Shown: piece after piece, positions 1 to 9,651 of the stretch
How the letters are laid out: each line of letters starts with the position of its first letter
Numbering within the stretch: position 1 is the stretch's first letter
Assembly: GCA_964621185.1 (NCBI GenBank)
Contig: CAZULM010000016.1
Coordinates: 38,048 to 102,047 of the forward strand
DNA length: 64,000 bases
From: M3007 sp964621185
Lineage (GTDB): Bacteria > Bacteroidota > Bacteroidia > Chitinophagales > Saprospiraceae
Reading direction: 5' to 3'
Made by a program: the position numbers and the translations under genes
The notes under the pieces: generated by a model
Databases searched by the model: none
What the model was told of the DNA's origin: nothing
What the model saw: the letters and a program-made list of their open reading frames with translations, nothing else

Positions 1-2044
1 GATCGACGGACTCCTGGATTTGAATGCCTTTCTCCGAGGCCTTAAATTTGAACGCCTGTATGAGCGCGCCGATCAGGTAGCCCAAATCGAACGCCCGCTG
101 CTCAAACTCGATTTCCCCGGCGTCGATCTTTGAAATATCGAGGATGTTGTCAACGATGCCCAAAAGGCTGTCGGCAGAAAAACGCAAACCGTTTAGGTAC
201 TCCAACTGGGTGGGATCGGGCTGGGTCTGGTACAGCAGATGGGTGAGCCCGATGACGGCGTTGATGGGCGTGCGTATCTCATGGCTCATGTGGGTAATAA
301 ACTGGCGCTCGGCCAGCCGGGCCCTGTCGGCTGTCAGTTTGGCCTGGGCGAGCTCATGCTCCATTTTTTTGCGCGAAGTCATGTCGAAATGGATGCCGAT
401 GGACCCGACAATCTCGCCTTTGGCGTTTTTTATGGGGGCCCCGCTGACAAGCGCCCATATCAGCTCCCCGTTTTTGCGCTTGAACTGAAGCTCATAGACA
501 CTTGATTGCCCTTGTTCCCGTTCCTTCACCCTGGTTCGAACAATTTTTTGGGAACTATCCGGCAAGAAGATATCTAAGGTGTTCTTCCCGATCAATTCTG
601 CAGGCTGGTAGCCGAGCATCTGGCAGAAGGTGTTGTTTGCCCGGATGATATTTTCTTGCAGATCGACCTCCAGAAGGCCCAGCTCCATGTTTTCCAGGAT
701 ACCCCGGTATTTCTCCTCGCTTTCCCGGATGGCTTGCTGGATGTTCTCGCGCTCGGTAACGTCTCGGTACTGCCACAGGTGGCCCTGGTACTCGTTGCCG
801 GAGAACAGCGGGATGTAATCGCGTTCTAAAACGCGGCCATTTTTCATTTTGAACACCTCGTTCTCGACCATTACCCTGTTTTTCAGGGTTTCTTCCAAAC
901 GGTTGACAAAATGCTCTGGATCGACGAACATGTGCTTCGACTGTTCTCCCGTCAGACTGCAATCGGTGCCGACCAGCGACTCTGGCTTCCCTGGGATTTT
1001 GTACATGTCCAGGAACACCTGATTGACCAATACATAGCGCCTTTCGCTGTCCACCAGCAAGATGCCGGCCTGGAGGTTGGAGATAAGGGTATGCATCCGC
1101 AAGCGGTCGCGCTCCATTTTTTTTGCGGCATTCCGCTGTTCGGTGATGTCCCGGATAAAGCCTACGAACAGGATGTTGGTATAGTTTTTATCGCCTGTAA
1201 TGCTGACTTCGGCCAGGAACTCGGAGCCGTCCTTTCGGATGCAAGTTGTTTCGTAGCGGTGGTTCACCAGAGCCGTTTTGTCACCCTGCAAATATTCACG
1301 GACGGAATTTGTCACTTCTTCCCGCTGCCGTTCAGGTATGATCAGATCGACCAAGAGCTTGCCCAGGGCTTCCTCCCTGGTGTGGCCGAACATCTTTTCC
1401 GCCTGCAGGTTCCATTCCACCAACTTGCCGTCGGTGTCAACGGAGCCCACGGCATCGAGCGATGAATCGATCATCCGGCGCAGCTTGTTTTCGTTTTCGG
1501 CCAGCGCCTTTTGGGCTTCCATCTTTTTGTCGGTTTCTTCTTTCAGGTGGATATGGGCGAAACAGCCATTGAGCGAAATGGCGAGCTTGTCAACCACCTG
1601 TTTCAATTGTGCCATTTCCAGTTTGTCGAAGCCTTCGGGCCTGTTGGCGGCGAAGATTTTCAAGAACCCCAAATCGCCCATGCTGAAGATGCAATAGGAA
1701 CCTGTTCCAACTTTTTTTTCGTGTACCAGGGATTCAAATTCAGGGTCGCGGTTTGAAATGCTGATGTATGGTTTTTTTGCCAGCGCATCCAGGATATAAT
1801 GGCTGCATGTGACGGTGGTATTGGCTTTTTGAAAATGGGGGTAGATGTAAAACAAGTCGCAATATTTTTCCCCGCCAGGCTCTGTGCGGTTAAGCCAAAT
1901 CGCGCCAAAGCTCAGGCTTTTCCGGCTGATGAGGGTGTACAGGAAATTGTGGCAGTTCTCCTCGGGGTCGAGCGAGCTGCCCACGGAAAGCGATAGCTCG
2001 TAGAGCAGGGAAATATCCTGTATTATTTTTATGCTATCGGACAT
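1..2044 (-). CDS. PAS/GAF sensor histidine kinase, C-terminus beyond the left edge
   Basis: The reading frame is open from the ATG at 2044 to base 1, about 681 residues, with no stop inside the window. I read a GAF-like N-terminal region (about residues 10-150), then three PAS-type segments (about 178-300, 305-420 and 440-560), then a HisKA phosphoacceptor box MSHEIRTPINAVIGL with the histidine near residue 588. The ATPase domain, and possibly a receiver domain, would lie outside. No signal peptide or membrane segment is visible, so it is probably a cytoplasmic sensor. It starts 32 bp after the FIST gene, which follows the sigma-54 regulator by 22 bp, so the three are probably one operon and one pathway. 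Which ligand is sensed cannot be told. Confidence 0.9.
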   Translation of the reverse strand, partial: MSDSIKIIQDISLLYELSLSVGSSLDPEENCHNFLYTLISRKSLSFGAIWLNRTEPGGEKYCDLFYIYPHFQKANTTVTCSHYILDALAKKPYISISNRDPEFESLVHEKKVGTGSYCIFSMGDLGFLKIFAANRPEGFDKLEMAQLKQVVDKLAISLNGCFAHIHLKEETDKKMEAQKALAENENKLRRMIDSSLDAVGSVDTDGKLVEWNLQAEKMFGHTREEALGKLLVDLIIPERQREEVTNSVREYLQGDKTALVNHRYETTCIRKDGSEFLAEVSITGDKNYTNILFVGFIRDITEQRNAAKKMERDRLRMHTLISNLQAGILLVDSERRYVLVNQVFLDMYKIPGKPESLVGTDCSLTGEQSKHMFVDPEHFVNRLEETLKNRVMVENEVFKMKNGRVLERDYIPLFSGNEYQGHLWQYRDVTERENIQQAIRESEEKYRGILENMELGLLEVDLQENIIRANNTFCQMLGYQPAELIGKNTLDIFLPDSSQKIVRTRVKEREQGQSSVYELQFKRKNGELIWALVSGAPIKNAKGEIVGSIGIHFDMTSRKKMEHELAQAKLTADRARLAERQFITHMSHEIRTPINAVIGLTHLLYQTQPDPTQLEYLNGLRFSADSLLGIVDNILDISKIDAGEIEFEQRAFDLGYLIGALIQAFKFKASEKGIQIQESVD

Positions 2045-2076
2045 GACGGGTGGCGCAAGTTACGGGCAAAGTTTGG

Positions 2077-3195
2077 TTAATGGAAAGTCCCAACAACGAT
2101 GGTTTTGTTGTACACTTCCAGCAACCCTCTGCCGGTAGAAGATATTTCACCGAGGCTCAAAATGCCAAAAAGTTCTTTTTCGGGGCTGTCGATGACCAAT
2201 TTGTCCCGAACAAGGTTCAGCTCTTGGGTAAATTCATCGTCGAGGAAATGCCTTCGCGTGATACAATCCACCACCAGGGTGGCATCTGATTGAATGGGTA
2301 TCCCGACTTCCTTCCCACAGTCTTCAACGGCCATTTTTGCAGCCTGAAGCAGCGCATCCGCCTTGCCCTTCAAAACATGCAGCACGGTATTGGTCGGCAC
2401 TTCGGCGATACAAACGATGGAGTCGTTGTCGCCAATGGTCAGCGGGTCGCGCACGACATCATCTTCTTTTTCGCGCAGCATCCCCAGCGGATAGCCTTTG
2501 GCCATGCTGGCGAAATTTCCTATGTCCAACTTGATGCCGCAATCTTCTTCTATTATCCTGCTGTAAACAGTGAGCGCAGGTTCCCAATTGAGCTCCAGGA
2601 TGACGTTTCTTTTCGTCTTTGTTGCCACCAGGGGGCCGGCCAAGTGCTGCCAGCCATGCCTCACACCCAGGCTAACCTGATTCTTAACCACGCACACCAC
2701 GGCTGCATCTGCATAAAAACCCTCGTTAGTGAAAACACAGGGCCGCTGCTCCAGGCTGATAGACCCGGCGCCGCCGCCGATGAACACGCAATGCTCGCCC
2801 AACAAGTTGTTGACATGGTCTAGGAACCCGCCCATGTTCTGGCTGAGGCCGTCGAGGAAAACCACCGCTGTGCCGCCCCCGAGATAGTCCGGGTATTCTT
2901 GCGTCGGGAACCCGCTGAATCGCGCAGCAGTCAAGTCTTTGGTCAGGAACGGCTTCCACAATACCTGGAATTTTTTGACGATGCACCCGGTTGTCGTGCT
3001 TTGGTTGCCGTAAACCAGCCCCGGGAAAACCCCTCCAAAAAAGGTGACGCCCATTTTTTTCAGCGCACCGATCAGGGCAGGTATGTCTGGTGCGTCTTGC
3101 TCCCCGAAAAGCAGCATGACCGCCTCCCCGGCTTCGGGTTTTAGCGACTCGATGTATTGGCTGATGTTGTTAGTATTACAGGGAAGCAGGAGCAT
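2077..3195 (-). CDS. FIST N/C domain sensor protein
   Basis: This 372-residue protein has the FIST layout: an N-terminal half with an NMGGFLDHVN segment and a glycine-rich CVFIGGGAGS motif, then a FIST_C-like half. FIST is a small-ligand sensory domain usually linked to signal transduction (family knowledge). There is no signal peptide. I chose the ATG at 3195 because the in-frame start at 3273 would overlap the end of the upstream regulator gene, and the conserved part begins just after residue 1 of the shorter form. It sits between a sigma-54 response regulator (22 bp upstream) and a PAS histidine kinase (32 bp downstream), so it probably feeds a signal into that pair. Confidence 0.88.
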   Translation of the reverse strand: MLLLPCNTNNISQYIESLKPEAGEAVMLLFGEQDAPDIPALIGALKKMGVTFFGGVFPGLVYGNQSTTTGCIVKKFQVLWKPFLTKDLTAARFSGFPTQEYPDYLGGGTAVVFLDGLSQNMGGFLDHVNNLLGEHCVFIGGGAGSISLEQRPCVFTNEGFYADAAVVCVVKNQVSLGVRHGWQHLAGPLVATKTKRNVILELNWEPALTVYSRIIEEDCGIKLDIGNFASMAKGYPLGMLREKEDDVVRDPLTIGDNDSIVCIAEVPTNTVLHVLKGKADALLQAAKMAVEDCGKEVGIPIQSDATLVVDCITRRHFLDDEFTQELNLVRDKLVIDSPEKELFGILSLGEISSTGRGLLEVYNKTIVVGTFH

Positions 3196-3217
3196 GGTGT
3201 GGAAGGTTTGACGATGC

Positions 3218-4585
3218 CTATTGGCTGCGCATTTTGTTTTGTTGTAACAGTCGGTAGATGGTTGATTTCCCAATGTCCAGTTTGTTGGCCACGGCTTGCA
3301 CGTTGTCGCTGTACTTTTCGAGGTAGTGCATGACGATTTGCGCCTTGTACTGTTCCATGGTTATATTTTGCTCGAAGAACCCGGGCTCCTTTGCCATGCT
3401 GCTGAACTGAATGTCTTCAGCTTCGATCACCTTGCCTGTGGCCAAAACGCAGGCAAGCTCCACCACAGCCAACAGTTCCCTGACGTTGCCCGGATAATGG
3501 TGCCCAAGGAGCTTGTTTTTGGCCGCTTTTGAAAACTCCATGCCTTTCCTGCTTTGTTGCTTGCTGAAATCTCCCAGAAATTTTTGGGCCATCAGCAGTA
3601 TGTCGTTCCCGCGCTCGCGCAAGGGGGGCAACTTGATGTTCAGCCCGAGCAGCCGGTAATAGAGATCTTCCCTGAAATTGCCTTTCCGAACCTCCTGCGT
3701 CAGGTCTTTGTGCGTTGCCACGATAAGCCGAGCGTCGAACGGGATAGTGGCATCGCCGCCCAGGCGGAAGAACTCCCGTTCCTGCAGCGCCCGCAACAGT
3801 TTGGCCTGGATGCTGATGTCGAGCTCGGCAATCTCATCGAGAAACAGGGTGCCGCCGTTTGACAGCTCGAACAACCCTTTTTTTCGCGCCAATGCGCCCG
3901 TAAAAGCCCCCTTTTCATAGCCAAACAACTCGCTCTCCAGCAGCTCCCTGGGAATGGCGCTCATGCTGAGCGCGATGAACGGCCCGGGACGCCGGGCGGA
4001 ATTGTGGTGTATGAGCTTAGCCACCACCTCCTTGCCCGTGCCAGATTCCCCTTGAATTGACACGTTTATGCTTGAACTGGCTGCCTTTTCGATAAGGCGG
4101 CCTACCCGGAGCATCGCCTCGCTTTGCCCGATCAACTGCTTGCTGAAATCGTACTTTTCAACCAGCTCGGCCTTCAATGTGGCCAGCTCCCTTTTCAAGC
4201 CTATCTTTTCCCTAAGGTGCGATAATGTATTGGTCAGGCGCTCCTTTGTGTCTTCATCCTTTATGATATAATCAAAAGCACCTTCTTTCAACAGCCTTAC
4301 CGCGACTTTTAGGTCTTTTTGGCCTGACAATATCACAACGCCAGTCTCTTGGTTAAAAGCCATGACTTTTTGGAGTACCTGTTCGCCGGAAATGTCGGGC
4401 AGGGAATAGTCGAGTGAAATGATGTCGGGGCCAAGGCTGAGGTTTGCCAGACATTCCCTGCCCGTGGAAAAAACATGGACTTCATGCTCGGGGTCGCGCT
4501 CAACGATATACCTGACCAAGCGTTGATATACTGGGTCGTCTTCTACAATAAATACCCGAATTGGTTGATCTTTCGCCATGCTCAT
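3218..4585 (-). CDS. Sigma-54-dependent response regulator, NtrC/AtoC type
   Basis: 455 residues in three parts. The receiver domain (1-120) has the acidic pocket EDD and a probable phosphoacceptor Asp59 in ISLDYSLPD. The AAA+ domain has Walker A GESGTGKE, the sigma-54 contact loop GAFTGA, Walker B GGTLFLDEI and an arginine-rich R-finger region. The C-terminal Fis-type helix-turn-helix ends in LDIGKSTIYRLLQQ. It should drive open-complex formation by RpoN at its target promoters once phosphorylated. It is the first gene of a likely operon with the FIST protein and the PAS kinase, which is the probable cognate kinase. A second ATG lies two codons in (4579) and could be the true start. Confidence 0.96.
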   Translation of the reverse strand: MSMAKDQPIRVFIVEDDPVYQRLVRYIVERDPEHEVHVFSTGRECLANLSLGPDIISLDYSLPDISGEQVLQKVMAFNQETGVVILSGQKDLKVAVRLLKEGAFDYIIKDEDTKERLTNTLSHLREKIGLKRELATLKAELVEKYDFSKQLIGQSEAMLRVGRLIEKAASSSINVSIQGESGTGKEVVAKLIHHNSARRPGPFIALSMSAIPRELLESELFGYEKGAFTGALARKKGLFELSNGGTLFLDEIAELDISIQAKLLRALQEREFFRLGGDATIPFDARLIVATHKDLTQEVRKGNFREDLYYRLLGLNIKLPPLRERGNDILLMAQKFLGDFSKQQSRKGMEFSKAAKNKLLGHHYPGNVRELLAVVELACVLATGKVIEAEDIQFSSMAKEPGFFEQNITMEQYKAQIVMHYLEKYSDNVQAVANKLDIGKSTIYRLLQQNKMRSQ

Positions 4586-4611
4586 AAGGCGGGTGTTCGC
4601 CAGATTGCTTT

Positions 4612-4619
4612 CAAAATTA
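4612..4619 (-). promoter_or_regulatory. Candidate -7 element for the regulator-FIST-kinase operon
   Basis: On the minus strand this reads TAATTTTG, a full match to the Bacteroidota -7 consensus TAnnTTTG. It would give a 5' leader of about 20 nt. No TTG is found at the usual -33 spacing, so support rests on the -7 element and position alone. Confidence 0.4.
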
Positions 4620-4678
4620 TTTGCTGCAAATGCAGTGCCGAAAGTAGGAAATTTATGGCATTCGGATATCCCGGGCTA

Positions 4679-5428
4679 TTAAAAAGCAGTGAACAGCTCC
4701 GGAGCGACTTGCGTCAACACCTCGATGGGATACAGCGAACGCCCTTCCCGCCCTCGGTCGCCGGACAGCAGTATGTTGCCATAGCGCTTGTAATCGCCCC
4801 AGGCATTGGTGAATTTGGGCTCAGCATCGGTGCTTTTTTCAAAATAGGCCCATTGTGTTACCAGCCGCGACTCGTTGTCCACCCATACTTTGTACTTGTT
4901 TTGCGGGGTAACGCCTACATTGTCGAAAGTCAGCTGCAACAAATCAGCCTTTCGCCCGTCTTCGGTATTGCTTTTCCCCAGGTACTTGAGCGTCACACCG
5001 GGGTCGAGCAGCTTGAAGGGCATCACCAGCCAATAAGCGTCGTTGATCCAGGCTTCTTTGCCCATTTTCAGGTATTTGGCCAAGGAATCGGGATGGGTTT
5101 GCACTATCCCGTCGAGCTGTACTTTCCCGGTGCCGTCGTTCAGGTTCACGATGACTTTGCGCGGCTTTTTCAGCCATTCTATGCGGACCCATCCACTCCA
5201 TTTGTCCCAAACCAGGGTACGGGAGCCGAAGAAGTTCCAGGAAATGAACCGCGTATTGGCCCAGGCTTCCTCGCCGCCCATGGCCAACATCACTTCTTTC
5301 GCGATTTCAATGGCTTTTTTGTCGGAACTCCCAGGATCGGCCTGATTGTTTTCCGTTTTTTGAGAAAATGAGAGCAGCGAAAACAACAGCAACGCAGCGA
5401 AAGGCAGTATTTTGTGAAAATATTTCAT
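4679..5428 (-). CDS. Exported protein of unknown function
   Basis: 249 residues with a clear Sec signal peptide (MKYFHKILPFAALLLFSLLS, then FSQ). The start at 5428 is set by this peptide; a longer frame upstream has no coding character. The mature part holds many Trp, Tyr and Asp residues in alternating strands (for example SGWVRIEWLKKPRKVIVNL), which suggests a soluble periplasmic beta-sheet protein of the LolA/outer-membrane lipoprotein-sorting shape. I do not recognise the family with confidence. It is transcribed away from rarA/mgsA with 90 bp between the starts. Confidence 0.85.
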   Translation of the reverse strand: MKYFHKILPFAALLLFSLLSFSQKTENNQADPGSSDKKAIEIAKEVMLAMGGEEAWANTRFISWNFFGSRTLVWDKWSGWVRIEWLKKPRKVIVNLNDGTGKVQLDGIVQTHPDSLAKYLKMGKEAWINDAYWLVMPFKLLDPGVTLKYLGKSNTEDGRKADLLQLTFDNVGVTPQNKYKVWVDNESRLVTQWAYFEKSTDAEPKFTNAWGDYKRYGNILLSGDRGREGRSLYPIEVLTQVAPELFTAF

Positions 5429-5518
5429 GGTCAATAATTGTCGTTGCGGGCAAATGTCCGAACCAGAGCCGGTATTTTCGCCCAAAATTAATGGTAAACC
5501 AAACACACAAGCAACAAT

Positions 5519-6793
5519 ATGGTTCCCCTCGCCGAACGAATGCGCCCCCAAACCCTTGCCGCCTACGTCGGCCAGCAGCACCTCGTGGGCGAAGGCGCGG
5601 TGCTGCGGCAAGCCATTGAACGGGGCAAAATCCCCTCATTTATCCTTTGGGGCCCGCCGGGCGTGGGCAAAACGACCTTAGCCCATTTGATCGCCAAGCT
5701 GCTGAACAAGCCTTTTTTCCAACTTTCAGCCATCAACGCCGGCGTAAAAGACATCCGTGACGCCATCGAGAGCGCCGACAAGCAAAATCTTTTCCAGCAA
5801 AAAGGAGCCATCCTGTTTATCGATGAAATCCACCGCTTCTCCAAAAGCCAACAGGATGCACTGCTCGGCGCGGTGGAAAAAGGCATCGTCACCCTCATCG
5901 GCGCTACCACCGAAAATCCTTCCTTTGAGGTGATTCCGGCGCTTTTGTCGCGCTGCCAGGTGTACGTGCTAAACCACCTCAGCAAAGAAGAACTGATCGG
6001 CTTAGTTGACCGCGCAATGGCGGAAGACGAATTCCTGAAAAACGCAGGCATCGAAATCGCGGAGTACGAAGCCCTGCTGCTTTATTCCGGCGGCGATGCC
6101 CGGCGGCTGCTCAATGCCCTGGAATTGATCGCCAATTGCCGCACGCCTGAGGCCACCTTCAAGGTCACCAATGAGCTGGTGCGGGAGCTTATCCAGCAGA
6201 ATTCGGCGCTGTACGACAAAACTGGAGAACAGCACTACGACATCATTTCAGCTTTTATCAAAAGTATGCGCGGCAGCGACCCCAATGCCTCCGTGTATTG
6301 GCTCGCCCGCATGCTCGACGGGGGCGAGGACATTGAGTTCATCGCCCGGCGTATGGTCATACTTGCCTCGGAAGACATCGGCCTTGCCAACCCCAACGCC
6401 CTCCTGCTCGCCACCACCACCATGGACGCCATTCGCATGATCGGGATGCCCGAAGCGCGTATCATCCTGTCGCAATGCGCCATCTACCTCGCCACCTCGC
6501 CCAAGAGCAATGCCAGCTACATGGCCATCGGAAAGGCTTACCAGCTGATAAAGCAAACCGGCAGCCTGCCCGTGCCGCTGCACCTGCGCAACGCACCCAC
6601 AAAACTGATGGAAGAACTCAATTACGGATCCGGCTACCAGTACGCCCACGATTTTAAAGGCAACTTCGTGCAACAGGACAATTTGCCCAAGGACATTGAT
6701 GGATCCGTGCTCTACGAACCGGGCGACAACCCCACCGAAGAGCGGGTAAGGGCAAAATTGCGCGACGATTGGAAAGGAAAATACAAGTATTGA
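5519..6793 (+). CDS. rarA: Replication-associated recombination protein A (AAA+ ATPase)
   Basis: 424 residues, the usual family length. Walker A GPPGVGKT is at residues 45-52 and Walker B is in ILFIDEIHRFSKSQQDALL, followed by sensor 1 in LIGATTENPSF and the C-terminal MgsA/WRNIP1 oligomerisation part with SDPNASVYWLARML. RarA (MgsA) is a DNA-dependent ATPase related to the clamp loader, acting at stalled replication forks (family knowledge). It stands alone: the exported protein upstream diverges, and the gene downstream begins 117 bp later. Confidence 0.96.
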   Translation: MVPLAERMRPQTLAAYVGQQHLVGEGAVLRQAIERGKIPSFILWGPPGVGKTTLAHLIAKLLNKPFFQLSAINAGVKDIRDAIESADKQNLFQQKGAILFIDEIHRFSKSQQDALLGAVEKGIVTLIGATTENPSFEVIPALLSRCQVYVLNHLSKEELIGLVDRAMAEDEFLKNAGIEIAEYEALLLYSGGDARRLLNALELIANCRTPEATFKVTNELVRELIQQNSALYDKTGEQHYDIISAFIKSMRGSDPNASVYWLARMLDGGEDIEFIARRMVILASEDIGLANPNALLLATTTMDAIRMIGMPEARIILSQCAIYLATSPKSNASYMAIGKAYQLIKQTGSLPVPLHLRNAPTKLMEELNYGSGYQYAHDFKGNFVQQDNLPKDIDGSVLYEPGDNPTEERVRAKLRDDWKGKYKY

Positions 6794-6910
6794 AACGCCA
6801 AAAAAATTAAATTTTGCATCTATTGAAATAAGTAGGCGATAAACCGCTTTTTATGCTCTTAAATATACTTACTGTGCCGAGAATTATACATACACCAAAA
6901 CTCATCTCCC

Positions 6911-7474
6911 ATGAAATTCCTGTTACTTACCGGCACTGCAGGAGGGTTCATTATCCTCAATATTACCTTTCTACCGGCTCAGGCAGCCGATTCAACCACC
7001 AATCCGGTGGCTCACCCGCCCGCCAAACAAAATACGGCCGAGAAAGCTGACGACGGCAGCTTTTGGCTTTGGCGCGATGCCAGCATCAGCGGCGGCCAGC
7101 TTACACTCCCTTTCAAAATTCGGGAAAGCCCCGAAAACCACACGTTCCGGCTCACCACGGATGTTACCCTTGGCGGCTATGTGGGCTATACCCGCAAAAT
7201 TTCCAAAAAGAAAGGATTTTACGTGACGGTACCGCTTACCGCCGGGCTGACTTTTATCAACCTCACCAACAACAACACCGCTGTTGCCCTCACGGAATCG
7301 GATGCCGAGGTGATCCCTGGGCTTACCTGGAGCACCGGGCTGATCTTTCAAATGGAACAATACAGTTTCGGCCTGATGATCGGGAAAGACTATGCCAGCG
7401 AAGTGGGCGACCAATGGCAATACCACGGGAAACTGTGGTGGTCATTTGGGATCGGGTTTGTTTTTTTACAGTAA
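6911..7474 (+). CDS. Small outer-membrane beta-barrel-like protein, unknown
   Basis: 187 residues with an N-terminal signal peptide ending near LPAQA. After a short polar linker there are alternating strand segments (FRLTTDVTLGGYVGYTR, FYVTVPLTAGLTFINL, YSFGLMIGKDYA) and an aromatic C-terminus (WWSFGIGFVFLQ), as in outer-membrane barrels. I do not know the family. It ends 11 bp before the convergent permease gene; no terminator is visible in that gap. Confidence 0.8.
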   Translation: MKFLLLTGTAGGFIILNITFLPAQAADSTTNPVAHPPAKQNTAEKADDGSFWLWRDASISGGQLTLPFKIRESPENHTFRLTTDVTLGGYVGYTRKISKKKGFYVTVPLTAGLTFINLTNNNTAVALTESDAEVIPGLTWSTGLIFQMEQYSFGLMIGKDYASEVGDQWQYHGKLWWSFGIGFVFLQ

Positions 7475-7485
7475 AAGAAGCCCGC

Positions 7486-8727
7486 CTACTCGTAGCGCAA
7501 AGACTCGATCGGATCCAGCCTTGCCGCCTTCATCGCCGGATAAAAACCCGACACGATGCCAACCACCATGCACAGCGAGAAGCCAAGGAACATCCAGCCC
7601 CAGGGTATCAGGAAAGTGCCGCCAAGGATAGGTGTAACAATATTGCCCATCAAAATGCCCAGGAATATGCCGACAAGCCCGCCGATCTGGCAAATCACGA
7701 TGGCTTCTGTCAAAAATTGTGACAAAATACTGCGACGGGTAGCGCCAAGCGCCTTGTAAATCCCGATCTCGCGGGTGCGCTCCGTGACGCTCACCAGCAT
7801 GATGTTCATCAGTCCGATGGCAGCCCCAAGCAAAGTCATGAGGCCGATGGCCACCGCGGCAAGGCGAAGGGTGGTGGTGTTTTCTTTTAAAATGGCGACG
7901 ATGCTGTTGCTCGCAAATACTTCAAAATCATCCTCCTCCCCAGGCCGGAGGCCGCGCACCTGGCGGAACAAGCCTGTCGCTTCCGACTGCGCCGCTTCGA
8001 AATTGGTGGCATCTGGCACGGAAACGATCAGGAAATAGTCCTTGTCGTCGCCCCCGCCGTAAATGGATTTTACATTGACCAGCGGTGCGTATATCTTTCG
8101 GTCGCTCGATTCGTTCATGCTTGAGCCTTTGGAAGCCATGATCCCGACCACCCGGTAGCGCCGGCTGTTGATGCTGATGACCTGGTCCAATGCTTTTTCA
8201 TTTTTACCATCGAACAGGGTTTTTACGATGTCGGAACCGATCACGGCAATGGAAGCGCCGCTTTCAACTTCCGCTTTGGAGAAATTGCGCCCCAATTCAA
8301 TATCTACCCCTTTGGCGTCCATGAAATTCTCGTCGGCGCCGTTGAACGTCACGTTGGGATTGCTCTTTTTTTCGCCAAACTTAACCACTGCACTGCCCGA
8401 TCCATAACAGCCAACCGCTACTTTTGCCGGGAAATTGAAACGCTCTTTGAACTCTGTAGCCTGGCGGTAATTGACGGCTTCGGCCCGTTTCGCTGTTTTG
8501 CCGCCCCTGTTCGACTTCACCTCGCCCCATTTTCGCTCGATGCTGAACGAATTGGCGCCCAAGCCCGACAGGTTGTCGCTCAGCGAAAACGCAATGGCAT
8601 CAATGGCTGTTAATATACCCACCAGGGCCATGATGCCAAAAGCAATGATGAGCAAAGTGAGCACAGCCCGCATCAGGTTGGCGCGGATGTTTTGGAAAGC
8701 CATGCTGAGTATCTCGTGGAAGGGCAT
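7486..8727 (-). CDS. ABC transporter permease, MacB/FtsX type
   Basis: 413 residues. A first membrane helix (about 17-40, AVLTLLIIAFGIMALVGIL) is followed by a large periplasmic MacB_PCD-like domain (about 45-280) and three C-terminal helices of the FtsX domain, with the typical RTREIGIYKALGATRRSI segment. Such permeases pair with an ATPase of the LolD/MacB type, which is not next to it here. The start is set at 8727: the longer frame runs into the 8-nt repeat array and would encode an unlikely Tyr/Ile-rich leader. The array ends 6 nt upstream of this ATG. Confidence 0.9.
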   Translation of the reverse strand: MPFHEILSMAFQNIRANLMRAVLTLLIIAFGIMALVGILTAIDAIAFSLSDNLSGLGANSFSIERKWGEVKSNRGGKTAKRAEAVNYRQATEFKERFNFPAKVAVGCYGSGSAVVKFGEKKSNPNVTFNGADENFMDAKGVDIELGRNFSKAEVESGASIAVIGSDIVKTLFDGKNEKALDQVISINSRRYRVVGIMASKGSSMNESSDRKIYAPLVNVKSIYGGGDDKDYFLIVSVPDATNFEAAQSEATGLFRQVRGLRPGEEDDFEVFASNSIVAILKENTTTLRLAAVAIGLMTLLGAAIGLMNIMLVSVTERTREIGIYKALGATRRSILSQFLTEAIVICQIGGLVGIFLGILMGNIVTPILGGTFLIPWGWMFLGFSLCMVVGIVSGFYPAMKAARLDPIESLRYE

Positions 8728-8733
8728 CTTGTT

Positions 8734-8780
8734 TAATGTGATAATTTGATAATGTGATAATTTGATAATTTGATAATTGG
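8734..8780 (-). repeat. 8-nt-period repeat array just upstream of the permease ATG
   Basis: On the minus strand the array runs as CCAATTAT, CAAATTAT, CAAATTAT, CACATTAT, CAAATTAT, CACATTA, then six bases, then the ATG at 8727. The same array, with the same first and last units, precedes the unrelated gene at 16562. Confidence 0.9.
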
Positions 8781-8889
8781 GCATCGAGATTCAAATGTAG
8801 CAGTTGTGCGCCGAAGCCGTAGCTGAATTAGAGGCAAAGGTTTTTATATTCGATGAAATGCAGCGTTTGGGGGATTTAAAAATACTTTT

Positions 8890-9651
8890 ATGATGGATGA
8901 TTCGTCAAAAATACTGATAAAACCGCAAGTCTTTGCGCCGTTTGAGGGCGTTTCTGCGGGGCAGAGCACCCGGCACGGCGGCGTGAGCCCTGCCCCGTAT
9001 TTTACCTTGAATTTGGGCAAAAGCACGGGCGATTCCCCGGAAAACGTGGCGGAAAACCGCCGCCGCTTTGCCGCAGCCCTGGGCTTCGACGCGGGCCAAA
9101 TGGCCTGGTCGCGGCAGGTGCACGGCGATGCCATAAAACGGGTGACAGCCCCCGGCGGCGACGCAGGCTACGATGCGCTGGTGACCAACGTGCCAGGCAT
9201 CCTACTGGTTGTTTCCGTGGCCGATTGCAGTTCCATTCTGATTTATGACCGGGAAAACAAAGCCATGGCCGCCATTCACGCAGGCTGGAAAGGCAGCGCA
9301 GCAGGCATCGTGGCCAAAACCCTGAAACTGATGGCACTGGAATACGGCAGCAAAGGCGCCAATTGCTATGCGTACCTGGGCGCCTGCATCAGCGCCGAGG
9401 CATTTGAAGTGGACGAGGATGTGGCTTCACAATTCGCGGCCCCCTTCAAACGCTACGACGCATCCCGGCAGAAGTATTTGGTCGACCTCAAGAAGGTAAA
9501 CGCTGCAGGCTGCCTGGAATTCGGGATACCGGCTGGGCAAATTGAAATGTCTGCATTTTGCACAGTACTGGACAATAAGGATTTTTTTTCGCACCGGAAG
9601 GAGAAGGGGGTTACGGGGCGGGGTATGGTGGGGATTGGGTTGCGGGTTTAG
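8890..9651 (+). CDS. pgeF: Peptidoglycan editing factor / laccase-domain protein (YfiH family)
   Basis: 253 residues with the conserved metal-site segments of the family: WSRQVHGDA, VADCSSILIYD and AAIHAGWKGSAAGIV. Members were first called polyphenol oxidases; E. coli PgeF is reported to remove misincorporated residues from muropeptides, and some relatives act on purine nucleosides, so the substrate here is open. Two in-frame ATGs (8890, 8893) are adjacent. The stop overlaps by 4 bp the stop of the convergent gene at 9648. Confidence 0.93.
   Translation: MMDDSSKILIKPQVFAPFEGVSAGQSTRHGGVSPAPYFTLNLGKSTGDSPENVAENRRRFAAALGFDAGQMAWSRQVHGDAIKRVTAPGGDAGYDALVTNVPGILLVVSVADCSSILIYDRENKAMAAIHAGWKGSAAGIVAKTLKLMALEYGSKGANCYAYLGACISAEAFEVDEDVASQFAAPFKRYDASRQKYLVDLKKVNAAGCLEFGIPAGQIEMSAFCTVLDNKDFFSHRKEKGVTGRGMVGIGLRV

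Noticed and set aside
8733..8780. CRISPR-like array
   Set aside because: Units are 8 nt with no spacers and no cas genes in the window.
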